64,000 nt of DNA from Luidia sarsii. Taxonomy: Eukaryota > Echinodermata > Asteroidea > Paxillosida > Luidiidae. How positions within the stretch are numbered: position 1 is the first letter of the stretch; each line of letters starts with the position of its first letter. A program made the position numbers and the translations under genes. Location of the stretch: NCBI GenBank assembly GCA_949987565.1, contig OX465110.1, positions 840,233-904,232 on the forward strand, in the 5' to 3' direction. This document shows, piece after piece, positions 1-13,795 of this stretch. The notes below the pieces were generated by a model, which worked only from the letters and a program-made list of their open reading frames with translations, was not told where the DNA came from and searched no databases.

Positions 1-2139
1 GCAGAGACCCAGCCAAGTGCTCTTTGGGGCAAGCAAATCCTTTACACACCAACGCACCTTCCCATCCCCTTCAAAAAAGGTTCTTTTTTCCCAGATTTCT
101 ATCAATCATGGTCAGAAATCCCGCGATTCTATTCACTGGAGTCTTGTTGGCTGGCTGGAGAACTACAATACCATCCATCCTTAACCATTAATGCTTGGAC
201 AAATCGCTGCGTAGTAAAAGGGAAGCTGGTCGCTCACGGGGAGGTTTTTGTGTGTACTGTTCGGCTATTGCCAAGAGGGAGAAATGGAGACCGATGGAGG
301 GACAATAGCGAACCAAAGCAGGGCTGGGGATATGAGGCCTGCCAGTATTTCCAATAGAGCTACCCCAGCAACAGCCACGCTAAAGTACACTTACCCTTCC
401 CGCTGCTAGGAGTGCGGTTTGCAGTTTATTTTCTTTAACACGTTCGGGGTTCTCTTCAAAAAATAAACCCGAGGAAAATCTGGGCTGAATTGAGATTAAA
501 CTTTGAAAGGTCATGATGTCAACCAAGAAACAATGATGTGATTTCTTTAGAAGATCGAGGTCCTGATTTATCCGGTCCTTAGGAACTTGCTCAAAGACAG
601 GGCCAAGCTTGAGAGGGACTGCAGATAGAAAAAAAACCTCTGTGGAATTCAGTCCTGCTAGGAATGAAATGTCAGGTCTGTTCTGCTTTTAAGGAATGAA
701 TATGCATTCGGTTGAGTCCGGGACGAATTATAATGCATTGAAGCTATCATTGATTTGTTAATGAGTTAACTATCGCTGATCGTGGTGGGAACAATGAATA
801 GGTAGCACGTTAAAACCAGAGGTCTCAGGTTCAACTCCTGGTTCCAGTTACATTTTTTTCGTCGCTCTTTTAACGAATGGAAATATTCAGTTCCCCTTTC
901 TGTTTCATTTAAGATTTATATATCATTAGTAGTCATTGTGTCGTCGGTCATGTTTGCTAGTTATTGTCTTATTGGTACTACTTCATACTAAGACTTAACA
1001 AATGAAAGGATTGAAAATACCTTTCATTTCATCCTTCACAAGTTCTTAATGATTATGGTCTAATTTGATGATTTCACATCAGATAAAATTTTATGAGAGG
1101 TTTTTTTATGGAGAGCTCCAAGCTCTACCCCACCCTTCAATAAGTATGTTCAATCATGGAGGAAGGATCTCCTCTATAGTTCACTAAGTATCCCTGGTTA
1201 CCCGAATAATTAACTGGTTTCATGCTGGGTAAGGTCAGAGATCATGACGTCAGAGCCAATCTAGGAATGACGCGGGAAAGCAGCGTGTAACTGAACGCCC
1301 CCACTAAGATCAAACGGTGACACCATGACCTTTGCTTTATACAAGGGCACTTCAAATCTTATCTCCTACATCTACATAATGTACATGTACATCCGCATGT
1401 CTACCACTATGACAAGCCAGATGAACTTTGACCCTCCTTTTAATTCCAAGTGGGAACCCCTGAAAACAGTTATTGACTTTGTTGTCCTGTCGCTACAAAG
1501 TCCAACATGGAATTACCTCTCCCAAGACTCAACCATATCTGAATAATGACTGAAGGAGAATATGAACACATACACTGAATGTAAACAGCTCAAACCAACA
1601 AAGCATACAAAGGAATGTAGGAACTAACCTCAGATTGAACTTACTGAATATATATAAAAAGCTGAGAATGGTAAAAATGGGAATACTTTCTTTACTCTAA
1701 AGAAAAAACTTGTCACAGCCCAGATTTGCTCTCAGAAGTGATAACTTGCATAGTGTCACTGCAAACTTGCCACACAGTGCTTCATCCACGCAAGCCTTCA
1801 AATCTTATCTAAATATCCTGTCTCAAAAAGAGGAGAGAGGCTGGTGTTTAGATCCTGGGGAGATTCCTGGCAAGACATCTCTCAAAGGCAGAATACTGGG
1901 ATGGAAACATCGGGGCTTTCTAGTCGTGACTCTGATGAGATTTTCATTTGACTCATTTCATTCAGTATTAAGCAGTTTGCAACATTTTGGTATACTCCTC
2001 TAAAATAAATATCACTCTAATTTTGAAAATGGGGAAAAATTTGGTAGTGGAGAGAAGATTAGAAATTATTTTCAGCTGGTAGGTTCAGCCTTGTCAGGAA
2101 TTCATGTTTTTTTATTTTCTGCATGAGACACATTGTAAC
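1..2139. other. No gene seen
   Basis: AT-rich DNA with one tRNA-derived fragment near 800. A sequence at about 1,965-2,000 matches the tail of the palindromic repeat family (AGCAGTTTGCAACATTTTGG). Short open frames lack splice context or conserved character. Confidence 0.5.
790..850 (+). repeat. tRNA-derived repeat fragment (box B side)
   Basis: TTAAAACCAGAGGTCTCAGG followed by TTCAACTCCTGG matches the 3' half of the tRNA-like part in other copies. The 5' half is not recognisable. Confidence 0.6.
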
Positions 2140-2450
2140 TGACGGATTGCCAGTGAGAGCCATTGCCTGTTTACATGACCAACAAAATAAGAACTGAAGT
2201 GAACGAGGACAAAATATGGCAGTTAATGGTTAAATGCTTCCGGCTGGCACTCCAACCCAGGCCAAGGCTAGTTGACTATATAGGAAGGCCAGTTAGGCCA
2301 CTGTCTAAGGGCTGGATAGCTCAGATGGAAGAGCAATGGTACGCAAAACCAGAGGTCTTGGGTTCAAGTCCAGGTCTTCTTTACCATTTTTCTAAAATTG
2401 TTCAAAATTTTCCCAGTCAACTTTTCCTGCATTTGCTTGACTAAAAATAA
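2140..2450 (+). repeat. tRNA-derived repeat, near full-length
   Basis: In order: a head (CAGTTAATGGTTAAATGCTT), a GC-richer stretch, a tRNA-like part with box A (TAGCTCAGATGG) and box B (GGTTCAAGTCC), and a tail (CAAAATTTTCCCAGTCAACT). The tRNA-like part lies about 130 bp inside the unit rather than at its 5' end. Confidence 0.85.
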
Positions 2451-4752
2451 GGACTAGGATACTGAATGCCCCAGATCATTTTACACTTATCAGTGAGCCT
2501 GATGGCAAAGATCCCACGAGACATGGTTTCAAACATCAAGCCTAAGGCAAACAATGAACGCTATACTTTGGGGTCTCTTTCCTGCTGGTTTCAGGTTGCA
2601 AGATTCCATGTTTACCTATCTGTCCATTGAGAGGGGAAAGAGAAAGGACAGACGCTAGGAATATTCGCTGGAGGGAAAATCCAGACAAAAACTCGGCTGA
2701 ATCAAGCTGTGGGCTATGGAACATGTGTTTGTCAGCGGGTTTGGAGGAGAACAATGGGCAATTATTTGTGTACAGGTAACTAGACCTGACTACCCAGCTG
2801 ACAGCTCCCAGGCTGGGATTTGGATCATCGTAAACATTGGTGCTGTTTTCACTGAGCTAATAGATCCAGGTTTGTAAATCGCCGAGAGTCAGTCTGTGAA
2901 CAATCCTCATTGATTATATTCAACATACATGTACCTTTAATAGCTTAACTGTAACAAACTTTGTAGTATTCACAAGTTAACACTAATCCTACCTGAGCCT
3001 TCAAAATAACAAGACTGTGTTTGATTTCTGTGTTTGGGATAGCTAATTAGCTATAGAAAATAATGAATTGAAGGGTTCTGACATTTCGAACAGAATTTGA
3101 CTTTGAGAATGGTCCTGTTATGATAGAAACATCAGGTGCTGTAATTTTTTTTAGATTTTTGATTTTTGACAATTATTTCAGGGAGCACCTTAATTGCAAC
3201 TCTTTGAATTATTTAAAAGCAAACAAACAAACAAACACCCAACAAACCAAGGGACAATGATTTGACATGATTGTTCCAACAAAAAGTGACCAATGGTGTC
3301 TAGCAGATCATGATGCAGTTTTGCTCAATCTTGGAGGTCCGCACCAACTGAGATCAAAAGAGGACCAGTGAAGAGGCCTTGGGGGGAGGAATGATGAGCA
3401 GGTCAAAGGGCAAGCACGCTCAGTTTAGACAGCCATGCACTTACAAGATGTTCAGAATCATTGCCTCATCTTCTGACGATCACACCCCTATGACTTTATT
3501 CTCCCTCTCTACTCCACCCCCTGACCCGCCTGACCTTCTTCTAATCCCTCGGGTCAATAGCGGATGGAAGGCTAAGATTCCAAACTTGTCTCCTGGGCAG
3601 TAGGTACCAGGAATGCCACACCATGCTGTGCTTTGCAAGACATCCCTCCCTCAGTAATATTAAGGCATGTCAATTTAACCACTTGTAAAAGGTCACCGTG
3701 GACACGAATAAAACCTCTGCGTTCCGCCCACGAGAAAATAAAATCCCTGTCGGCGCAATGCAAGCATCAAATTCTTACATGAGATGCAAATCACATGGTT
3801 AAATAGTTTCTAAAACTTCACCAATTCTACGATCATAGGATCCTACATTGATAGCAGATCTCAAAAGCGTGCTCACCGGCTGAATTCTGAAAGATTTGTG
3901 GCGACTTGGAAGTAAATAAAGACAGCCGTTTATCATCTTATCAATGTGTAAAGTTACAGATGTCCGGCCTGAAGTTTTGTTGACAGAGGAGCAGCTTTTG
4001 TTTGCTCATCTGAATGGATACAGGGCTATTACCAGGGCAAATGTTTGCTCCCAAAATTTTCGCAGGGAGATAGGTCACGTTCACAGGCAAGAGAGAGAGA
4101 GCAAAGTTTTCCCCAGTGTTACAGTAAACACACGTAGAGACCTAATTACACACAGAAACTTGTTTCTGATGTAAAGAAGATCATAATTAGGGTTAATTGT
4201 TTGTGTCCAATTTTAGTAAAAAGAAGTTGGATTGCCAGGTCAATATGCACTTTTATATGACCACCCCCACACACGGTACACACACCCACACATGCACACC
4301 AACACACACAGATGTCCTGCAATATTGTCCACCCGTAACTTGAAGGTTCATCCCTACATAATCATGTATTTCAGTAAACTGTAGTACGATTCATATTTAA
4401 AGCAACAATATTGCAAACTGTTTGCTGATGTGATCAGAAAATACTAATTTTAACCAGTCAGAGGGGTGACCATAACCAGAATATAACTGTGGGAGTTTAG
4501 TTTCATAGAAAAGTGGATAACACTTATCAATTATCTTTTTCAATAAATTTGGTCACAAACGATTTACCCTTATTACATGTATAATCATCACATTTGAGAG
4601 CATGAGCATCCCATAATAACCTCAGACCAACTGCAATCTCCTCCCTGTAACTGGCAGTTTCTCTACTGTTGGCTGAGATGAATCTAATAATGTACCTCAA
4701 GGTTGCACTGATGCTTCAGGGAATTGTAGGTTTTGATAAACTACAGATTATG

Positions 4753-4980
4753 AAATTTAGTGGGCCTGACGTTTCGATCCTAGCAGGACCTTTCTCAAAG
4801 GCAGAGAAAGGTCCTGCCAACCATTTAGAGGGTCCGACGTTTCAATGCTAGAAGAACCTGCCTTTGAGAAAGGTCCTGCTAGGATCGAAAGTATTCGAAA
4901 CGTCAGGCCCACTAAATTTTAAGATTTGCATTTTGGTTATTTTAGTCAGTAAGCAGTTTGCAACATTTTTGTATATCACC
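4753..4980. repeat. Palindromic repeat family, two-armed copy with insertion
   Basis: The left arm (4,753-4,806) and right arm (4,861-4,920) are inverted copies of the GGGCCTGACGTTTCGATCC core. A third, diverged arm (GGGTCCGACGTTTCAATGC) lies between them, and another lies at 5,045-5,100. The right side continues into the longer family tail ending GTATATCACC. The right arm has a short internal duplication around CGAAAGTATTCGAAACGTC. Confidence 0.9.
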
Positions 4981-5100
4981 TTAAACTACAGATTACACGG
5001 TTTTCAGGTAATACACTTTTGGAAAAAACAAATCTAAACCATTTAAGAGGGTCCGACGTTTCAATGCTAGCAGAACCTGTCTCAAATGCTGAGGTCCGGG

Positions 5101-6709
5101 CTCAATATCCGATAGAAACACCAGGCCTCCTCAGGGTTGAGATTTGCATAAATTATACTTGAGCAGTCACAGCGAGCCCATGTGGGTGTGTACATGTACA
5201 TGTAGGTCCTCCAGTTCCACCCCCAAAGTACACCACCCCCCTTACCAGTCCCGCTACCTCCCCCTTACATAGGATAGGCCTACATTGATTTTGAGATTTT
5301 CATCAATTTGATGAAGCAACTTAAACAACATGGGGATATAATTCTACCGACTAAAACATTAATATCTACAGTACATTTCAAATCCACTTCAATTTTCCTC
5401 TGAATCACATATTAAACTAAAAAAGTGCAACAATTGCACTGCCATAAAGTATGTCATCGATGGATAGATTTCTTGGCACAGAAAACCAACTACACCATGT
5501 ATGCCAACAGGAATTGAAAAGATCTTCCCAACCCTCATGACAAGCTCAGCAAGTTATAGATAGCACACTAGCAGGGCTCTCTTCAGCACCTCACACATTC
5601 ATGAATCATTACACAAGCCCTGACCCTACACACTACCAGGACCAGTGCAGCCTTTCATACATGCCAACACAAACCAACCTTGTATATTCCCACGAGAGAC
5701 AGAGAGAGAGAGAAACTTCTACCATACATCATGTCCACTGACAGAGCACCAACCACACCACCACACTCAGATCTCTACAAGCTAAAAGTTCAAACTTACT
5801 TTACCAAGCCACTCCAAGACAGACAATCCCAGCACACTTCAGCTCTGGTGTATAGTTCCACTCAACTTTTTTAGCATCCACAGAAAAAATGGTGTTTTAT
5901 CTTGTTATTCTCCCTCAGCCAAACCACAAAGCCACTTCCCCGTGGATGATGTGGCCCTGCGCGCTATTACCATCACACAACCAAATCAACCAATGCTGTA
6001 TTATTATTATGATTTTTTGGGGGGCCTGAGGTCTTTAAAGGCAATCTGACATAGGTAGAGTGCACATGTAATGTAGGTGCATGTAGCTTGGTACAAGGGT
6101 TGCACTGCACTGCCGCTAGTAACCCTGAGCTGGTAGTTCCTGCATCATTAAATGTGGACTAAATTGGTACCGCACTGTTGTGCCACTGCAGGATACAAAA
6201 GGACCAACTGCGATCGGGAAATACAGGGATAGGGGACAGGGGAAGACTGGTGGGGAGTGGAGTGATACTGGTCAGTGGTTGGTTGAAAGGCTGTGTGCTT
6301 TTACCTTGAGGGTTCATTGGGGGTGCAAAGGTTGTGGTAGCCCTTGTCAAAATCAAGTGCTCTTCTGATTCGTACAAAACAGCATCACGATTATTGTGCA
6401 TAATTATGTGTCAAACTTTTATCATTGGTGGAAATAGAAAATTATTTTTGGAATGACACAAAAATACATTATACTATGGAATGACACAAACTATATTTTG
6501 TTAAAGTAAACAGAGAATTGATTGCACTTTTAAACTTCTATTTGGACAACCTTGACTGTTGCTTGTCTTTTTGGAGGCCAATTGTAGGTCAAGGAGGAAT
6601 TGCATAAAGCTTTTAACGAAACAGTTCTTTTTCTGGAAAAAAGGCGTCCTTTAAACCTAAAGATAGTAAAAAAAAAATGATTTGGGTATGGATAGTCAAG
6701 TTTTTCAAT
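5101..6709. other. No gene seen
   Basis: Contains ACATGTACATGTAG words near 5,190, an AGAGAG run near 5,700 and no supported coding sequence. Open frames near 6,160-6,400 are on both strands and of low-complexity composition. Confidence 0.5.
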
Positions 6710-7195
6710 CTCAGGTCAAAGTGGATCAATCTCAGGTCAAAAGTGGATCACACTCAGGTCAAAAGTGGATCAAACTCAGGTCAAAAGTAGATCAAACCAG
6801 GTCAAAAGTGGATCAATCTCAGGTCAAAAGTGGATCAAATTCGGGTCAAAAGTGGATCAAACTCAGGTCAAAAGTGGATCAAATTCGGGTCAAAAGTGGA
6901 TCACACTCGGGTCAAAAGTGGATCAAACTCAGGTCAAATGTGGATCAAACTCAGGTCAAATGTGGATTAAACTTGGGTCAAAAGTGGATCAAATTCGGGT
7001 CAAAAGTGGATCAATCTCAGGTCAAAAGTGGATCAATCTCAGGTCAAAAGTGGATCAAACTCAGGTCAAAAGTGGATCAAACTCGGGTCAAAAGTGGATC
7101 ACACTCGGGTCAAAAGTGGATCAAACTCAGGTCAAATGTGGATTAAACTCCGGTCAAAAGTGGATCAAATTCAAGTCATAAGTAGATCAGAGTTG
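6710..7195 (+). repeat. 22-bp minisatellite carrying AGGTCA/GGGTCA half-sites
   Basis: About 22 units of a 22-bp repeat centred on AGGTCAAAAGTGGATCA. Twenty units carry RGGTCA (13 AGGTCA, 7 GGGTCA). Because 22 is not divisible by 3 and the unit has no stop in any plus-strand frame, long open frames run through it; these are a by-product, not genes. Blocks of several units are themselves repeated (about 6,885-6,990 and 7,075-7,175), so the array grew partly by block duplication. Confidence 0.95.
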
Positions 7196-7332
7196 AGTAA
7201 AAACTAAAAAGGGAATCACACCAGGTCAATAGAGAATTAAAGTAAGTCAAAAGTGTGCTTCAAAGTTCAATGTAGCCGGGGCAACTGTACAGAAACAATA
7301 TATTATTTAAACTGAAGCCTCTCAAGTTTGCC

Positions 7333-7476
7333 ACCTTGTAACATTCAACATCAGCTACTGTATTCAATCAAGAATACCCCCAAAATGTAATCAAACATGC
7401 ACATTCACATTTCACTGTGTAGTAATAAGGCATGGCATCAGATTTCATACAAGCTGGGCGAATCAATTAATCTCAC
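7333..7476 (+). repeat. Dispersed direct repeat, copy 1
   Basis: Shares about 120 bp with 8,357-8,493, including CACATTTCACTGTGTAGTAA and ATACAAGCTGGGCGAATC. Function unknown. Confidence 0.9.
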
Positions 7477-8356
7477 TAATTAGATCAGATCCATAAGAAA
7501 GGTAACTCCTCACCTCATTTGGCGCTATGATAATTTCCCCGCTGTTCTGAACCAAAAAAAAAGCATGCAACTAGCCCAAGGCAAGACTAGGCACCTCTGC
7601 CTATGCCGCGCATCAACCGAGCCCGACTATTACCCCCTGGAGACAGTTGTCTAAGTCCTCGGAAAGGTTCAAAGGTACAGACTTCCTCGACTTACACGGC
7701 TTTAGCGCCGCACTCTGCTTCAGACGGCCTGCCCGGTCTAAGGATGCAAAGGGAGGGATTATTATTCCAGCTAAATACCACTCAGTGCTTCAGCCTGTGC
7801 GGCTGGACTTGAGCACACAATCGCAACACCAGGGGGTCCCTGTGGCCTCTGATGAAGTCTTCCAACATCTATAGGAGCTTGGAAATCTAGGGCTAGGGTT
7901 GTGAGTGTGACCCAGCCAGTTTGAGGTCATGCACAAAGGCTGGAGTTAAGGCTTTTGAACCATTATCTTTGCCTCACTGATGATAAACCCATAAATGAAT
8001 GCCTATATTGTGACCTATCTAGACCCAAAACTCACTTTGGATGAAAGGCTTAGAAAAAATGAAGAAAATGAAGTGAAAAGCAACCAGTTAGAATGCATGA
8101 ATCAACACTGAGCTACTGAGTACTGGCCTAGAGTCAGTGAGGAATTATACCAGGCCAGTAGCATTTCAAAATAGACAACAGACCAAAATTGGTGACATGA
8201 TCGGGTACACACATCTCATACTTGCCCCATTTATGACACAATAAATGTGATCTTGATAAATCCCACTTACTTTTGGAGACTTATAATGATCGATTTTTTC
8301 CATGAGCAATGGACAAACTGAGTGGTTTTGTGATAAAAGCAGAGGTTTTACTGAGC

Positions 8357-8493
8357 ATCAGCTACACATGTACTGTATTTAACAAAGATCATTCCCAAAT
8401 GTAATCAAACATGCACAGTCACATTTCACTGTGTAGTAATAAGGCATGACGTCAGGTTTCATACAAGCTGGGCGAATCAATTAATCGAGAAAT
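8357..8493 (+). repeat. Dispersed direct repeat, copy 2
   Basis: Same orientation as the copy at 7,333-7,476, about 1,025 bp downstream, with scattered substitutions and a small insertion near ACACATGTACTG. Confidence 0.9.
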
Positions 8494-9059
8494 GTAAAGC
8501 AGTGGTTTGACTGAGCAAATTCTACAGAAAGACAGAATTACAAGTCAGATGATCTGGGAGAAGCAGCGATGAATCCAAGGCACTGTCAACTTTTCCCGGC
8601 AAGCCACGATTTCAGTCTCAGCAGATAATGGCCATCCTTTGCTGCCAAAATAGTAGCCAGCATTTTTCATTTCCCCCCATGTTCATCTCATATCACAGTG
8701 CATGACCTCCATATATTACTCTGGTTGAATTCTATATGCCATAGGAGATGTACATGTAGTGTGTTCCATCATGCCAATGGATCCAATGAAGGAATGTTTT
8801 CCTTCCTTTATTTCCTCCTGAGTAAATCTGTTTTGACGCTGTGCATAAGCCTATTCATAATCGCTAGGTCCCTCATATAATAAAGGGCTTTGATGTGAAT
8901 GCAAAGGCTATGAAACGTTGAGGGTACCTGGACTCCAGCAAGTTCAAATTGAATTGGGAAAGTGGTTTAGTCTGGTTCTCATATCTTGGTGTAATCTCTT
9001 GGTGGTTTTTGATATATGCTTGTACTTTTATGATATTATCAAATCAAATGGAAAACCTT

Positions 9060-9360
9060 TCTTTGTCATTTTTTTTCAAAAATGTTCAAGAAGTCCCCAG
9101 TCAGTTTTTCCTGTTTGTTTGACTTAACTGAAAAAGCTGCATGTACTTTACGTGATCCCTGAACTGCTGTAGCCAGGTTTACAACAGATGTGCAATACAT
9201 GAATGACAGTTAATGGTTAAACGCTTCTGACTGGTGCCCCCGCCCCGGCAAAGACTGGTTGACTATCTGGGAAGGCCACCATGTAAGGGTGGTTAGCTCA
9301 GATGGAAGACTAAGAACACTGTACTGGTACACGCAAAACCAGAAATCTCGGAATACTGGA
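9060..9360 (+). repeat. tRNA-derived repeat, tail followed by head
   Basis: A tail segment (9,065-9,125) precedes a new head and box A (9,165-9,320). The box B end is lost. The tail-then-head order suggests remnants of two adjacent copies. Confidence 0.75.
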
Positions 9361-12300
9361 ATTTAGAAAGAATGAGATTCACCTGTCGTCTTCTATAACA
9401 CAGAAGGAAGATTCTAAAAGTTTCAAACCAATTTCCATGGTAACAGACAGATTTTCCATGACCATTATTCTCATGAGGTGTCTTACTATTGGATGGATCT
9501 AAGAAGAAAGAAAGCACAGTGGTATGGTAAGATGCATGGGGTTTCCAGACAAAATACAAGGCCCAATTTCATTAAACTAAAAGCCTGAAAATTTGCTAAG
9601 CAAGAAACATCGTCCCTGGTTAAAACTAGATTTTCAAGCATATTTAACTCGATGCTTGGTGTACTTGACTTGTATTCTAATACTGTTGGCTAAACTGTGG
9701 AACTTTGCCTGGCAACCTGATTATTTTGAGGACCATTTTTCAGGCTGAAGCAGGTTTCATGCTTAAGCAGCTCTATGAAATTAGCTCCTGGTCAGAGAAC
9801 AAGAAAATGAAACAAGAATGAAGCATTTACACAAAACGATTTTGGCAGGCAGGCCATCACAGTGTCCATGAAATAGGACCCTGATCAACAATTCCCATCA
9901 TGCCAAAGTCATCGGGAATTTTGAAAAAAAATACTGAAGGGTATAGAATGGGTTTTCATAAACATGTTGATGTAGACTGTAAATGGAAAAAAAGCTTGCT
10001 TTGCCTGAGTCATCATAGACACAGACTGAATGAAGAACGGAAATCTGAATAGAATGATCAAATGGCTTTCATGCCTCACGCAATGCTTTTTCAATGGCCA
10101 CCTTTCACACAAAAACAGCAACCGATAGTCACTGCCACAATTCTTTCCTTTTTAATTCACGATCCACCGTTTAGTTCCCCTGCACTTTTGCTTCACAGTC
10201 CCATCCTTTATGACACTCCAGCGTGAATACCGACTGGCACAATGACATTCTCCTCAACCAAGCCACACATTTTCTACGCTCCAATACTTCCTGCACTGTC
10301 TCTCCAGTTAGATATTTTTTTCCCCCGAAGTCGATGAAAGTCACTGACCCCATTCTGGCAAAGTCAATGATTCCTGTACGGCTGGAAGATTGAGCGCAAT
10401 TCCTAGTTTAAAAAAAATTATTTCAATTAATTTTGTAACCGATGAGTCATACTTGAAGTCCGTGGGAACAAAAGTGCCTGAGGAGCGTCGGTATCAACAA
10501 GGGAACAAACAATGGCACCAAAGCAAAATACAGCGGGTAAATCACACCACATCAAAAGACTTAACACGCCACCATAACCAACGAGAAAGTTTCAATACGG
10601 GCCGATTTTTTTTGTTTGGCACAATGAAAACTGTTAAGGATAAGAACCTATTAATTCACCACTGATTACTCGGTCCCTTGTACTTGTACTGTGAATTTCT
10701 GGAAAGTTTGTGAAGTGAGGAGTTAGAAATGATTGTGCACATGTATGTAGGTTGAACCGTGGTTGAACTTTAAGTTAAACCCCTTACTCTATGGTTGAAC
10801 AAGGGTACTGAGTTCTTCCTGTACACACTATGAAATGAACTTTTGGTCAGACTTTTTTGATCCAATTTGGACCATTCTTATCCCTTAATTGACAAAGATC
10901 TCGCCGAGACAAGAATGTCAGACCCTTTTACTTCTTTGCTTCCATGTACCGGTATGTCAACACCTAGATGCATGACAAAAACCTCCTTTTTAAAAGTCTT
11001 CCAAATTTAAAAGGCAATAGGCATTGCTGGATTGAGTAGACATTTTGTGATAAAAAGCCTACAATATTGAAACAACCATGTTAATTGCCTTTGAGAAAAT
11101 TCCTGGCAGGATCAAAATATCAGGTCTCTCTAAAAAAAATGAGAACATTTTCACCAATCAGTACGCTATTATTGTTATATACACCATGGAGCTCCATGTA
11201 CACAATGTATACATGGAGATATGTTCCACTGCTCAAAAGAACAATCTGGTTACCTACGTCATGAACTCCTTGCGTGGAATGGTGGCAATTCCCTTCACAT
11301 ACAGGCCAAGAATCTTGCCGCAAAAAGTCTCCGTATCCAAGTTGATCTCCCGCAAGTCACAAATTCCTGCTGTTTGGCAGCAATTCCTCCCCTTACATGT
11401 CCATCCATGCAGTTGGATAGCCCATGGAGTTCCTACTTACAGGTCCATGGATAGACCATAGCTCCATGGATAGACCATTGAGCTCGTTCCTAGCTCTATA
11501 GATAGACCAACGGTTTCCCTAACTCCTCTAAAGAGCCCGCGCAACACCCACACAAACTCCCGTGTTGACATTGATCACCTACAGGGGCTGGTCCACCTCA
11601 GTAATCCTGCATATCATCAACGCTGCACTGATTGCATTGTAGTTGGTTGATTCTTGTACTATTTAGGCAATAAATGTGGCAGGTTGGTATTTAATAAAAA
11701 GTGCAAGATCTAGAAAAAATCTCCAAACAAAATCTGAGGGAGGTAATAAAGAACTTGCTCTTCTCAATTTCATAAGAAAAAATATCAGAACTTACCTAAT
11801 GAACTAAAGTTTATGAGCCAAGAGAGAAAATTACAAATAGGATGTGAAACCAAAACAAACGTCATTTGATCTCTCCGTGGATACCTTTTTTGCGCTGAGT
11901 TAAATTTCCCCCAAATTATGACAAATATCAGAAGCGAAAAAGCTAAGATGCACAATTTTATGAAACAAAAAAATCTCAGCATAATTTTCAATGGTCCATG
12001 AAATGCTGGACAGGTAATGGATTTTAAATCTCATATGGTATTTTAAGTACTTCATCCCTTTATCAGTATAGGCCTATATACTGAGATCTTTGATGAATCA
12101 AATACCTTTTAATTAGTTACATGTAAGACTATGCACTGATATTAATTCCATGGCATTTTAAAAGCTACAACAGCTAAGCTCTCAAGGCAAGTTTGGTAGT
12201 TGTAATAATTAATTTGAATGAAGACTGTGATGTGTTATAAAACTATTAATTAGTGTGCACTGACTCAATTAACCTGAGAATATTTGAAAAAGATCTTGCT

Positions 12301-13795
12301 GAAATTGAGTTCTCTTTGAGCTCGCTTTTTGGCTCTCTTAATCGGTCTAGGCAAAAATTCATTTAAAAAAACGAAGTGCAAGTAATCTTTGAAAATAAGC
12401 AAACGGACTTGACTGTTATTCATATAAATATCCTCAAATTTAGATTTTAGATGTACAGTGTATGTTGACTACAATGGCTAGTCTTTTTATTGAATTGTCC
12501 AAAAGACGATATACCAGTAATTTATAATAGGATTTAAGATGATATTCAAATTTCAAAGCATTGTTTTTATGTTCAGACAAAGGTGGATAGCAAGTAAGGA
12601 ACCACTATGCTAATCTGGACATCCCATCCCCAAGAAGCCCCTTCATGAAATTTGGTTGGATCTGTCTTTGTCTTGAATTAATTTATCCAAGACATAAGAC
12701 TGCGATCCTAAGAAGAAGAAAAAATCAGAGGCCATTAGACCACTGCCTTGTCTCATCCATCACCTGACCAACGGGGAGTCCTCAAGACACCAAACAAAGA
12801 GGTCGTTTGGACAATAATCCTTCTCCCCTCTTTCCACGGACAATCAGGCCGGCCAATTCATGACAGAAACGCCTCCAACAATTAATAAATGTAGGACAAG
12901 GAGTGCAGGACATCAGCCTTTTAATCCACGGCCTAATCTCAAGCAAGTATCTCGGCAACTCCCTGTAATAAATTGCAACCTGAATGGAAAATCTTAAAAG
13001 GTGGGTTGGCATTGATTAGTTGCCAAATTTGCACCTACAACCCAAAGGCTGGCGTAATCCTCTTAAAAGAGAGAAAAAGCACAGGGCCTGTAGTGTGGCC
13101 ATTAATCTGGCGCCCCCACATCAAAGTTTGCGAGGTCAGATGCGGGTGAACTCCCCCAGGACGCCAGGAGAAATCTGACGTTACCGCTAAAACGACTCCA
13201 TATTGGGTTTGCCTTAACTTGCCTGTAGGCAATCCTCTACCACAATCAGAATAAGTTGCCTAATAATGCTGGAGTTACAAACAGAAATCGGCACTTTCCA
13301 CAAATGAAACTCTAACAGTTTCCGGAACTTGAGCTCTTTGGTCAAATTGGAAGTTAGAAGGGAGGGGGGGGGGCAGAGAGAATAAACCCAATAAAACCCC
13401 AGCATAGAGATTGATTGTCGGCATGGACTTGGAATTAGTCACGTCAAAGTACTTTACAAAATTGACCTTTTTGCTAGCAATCCTTTGACGGTGGGGATCA
13501 TTACCGTTGCGATTTAGCAAAACAAGATCAGATTCTATTTGGATAATCATCGAAAATGCACAGACGGAAAGTGTCAGTTTTCCAACATTTCTCGTTCGGG
13601 TCAAAAGATCGGCAAGAATGTAGCCTTTGAACGTCAGGGAAATATGCAAGTTGTCAAAAAAAATTATGTAGCAGCATATCTTTCTCAAAGAAACAATTTC
13701 CACTTAGGGTTCACATACAATGAACTCTGTGAGAAGCTACCAAGGAGATGTGAGCAGATTTAGAGTCAACGTGAACTACTCTGAGAGTATCTCAT

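Noticed and set aside
4741..4851. Small open frames with a recurring SGPDVSILAGPFSKAE peptide here and at many other places
   Set aside because: The peptide is only a translation of the palindromic repeat. It appears in different contexts with random extensions and is not a protein family.
6682..7181. Two long overlapping open frames (154 and 138 codons) on the plus strand
   Set aside because: They are reading frames through the 22-bp tandem array, whose unit lacks stops in every plus frame. The repeated peptide is a by-product of the unit length.
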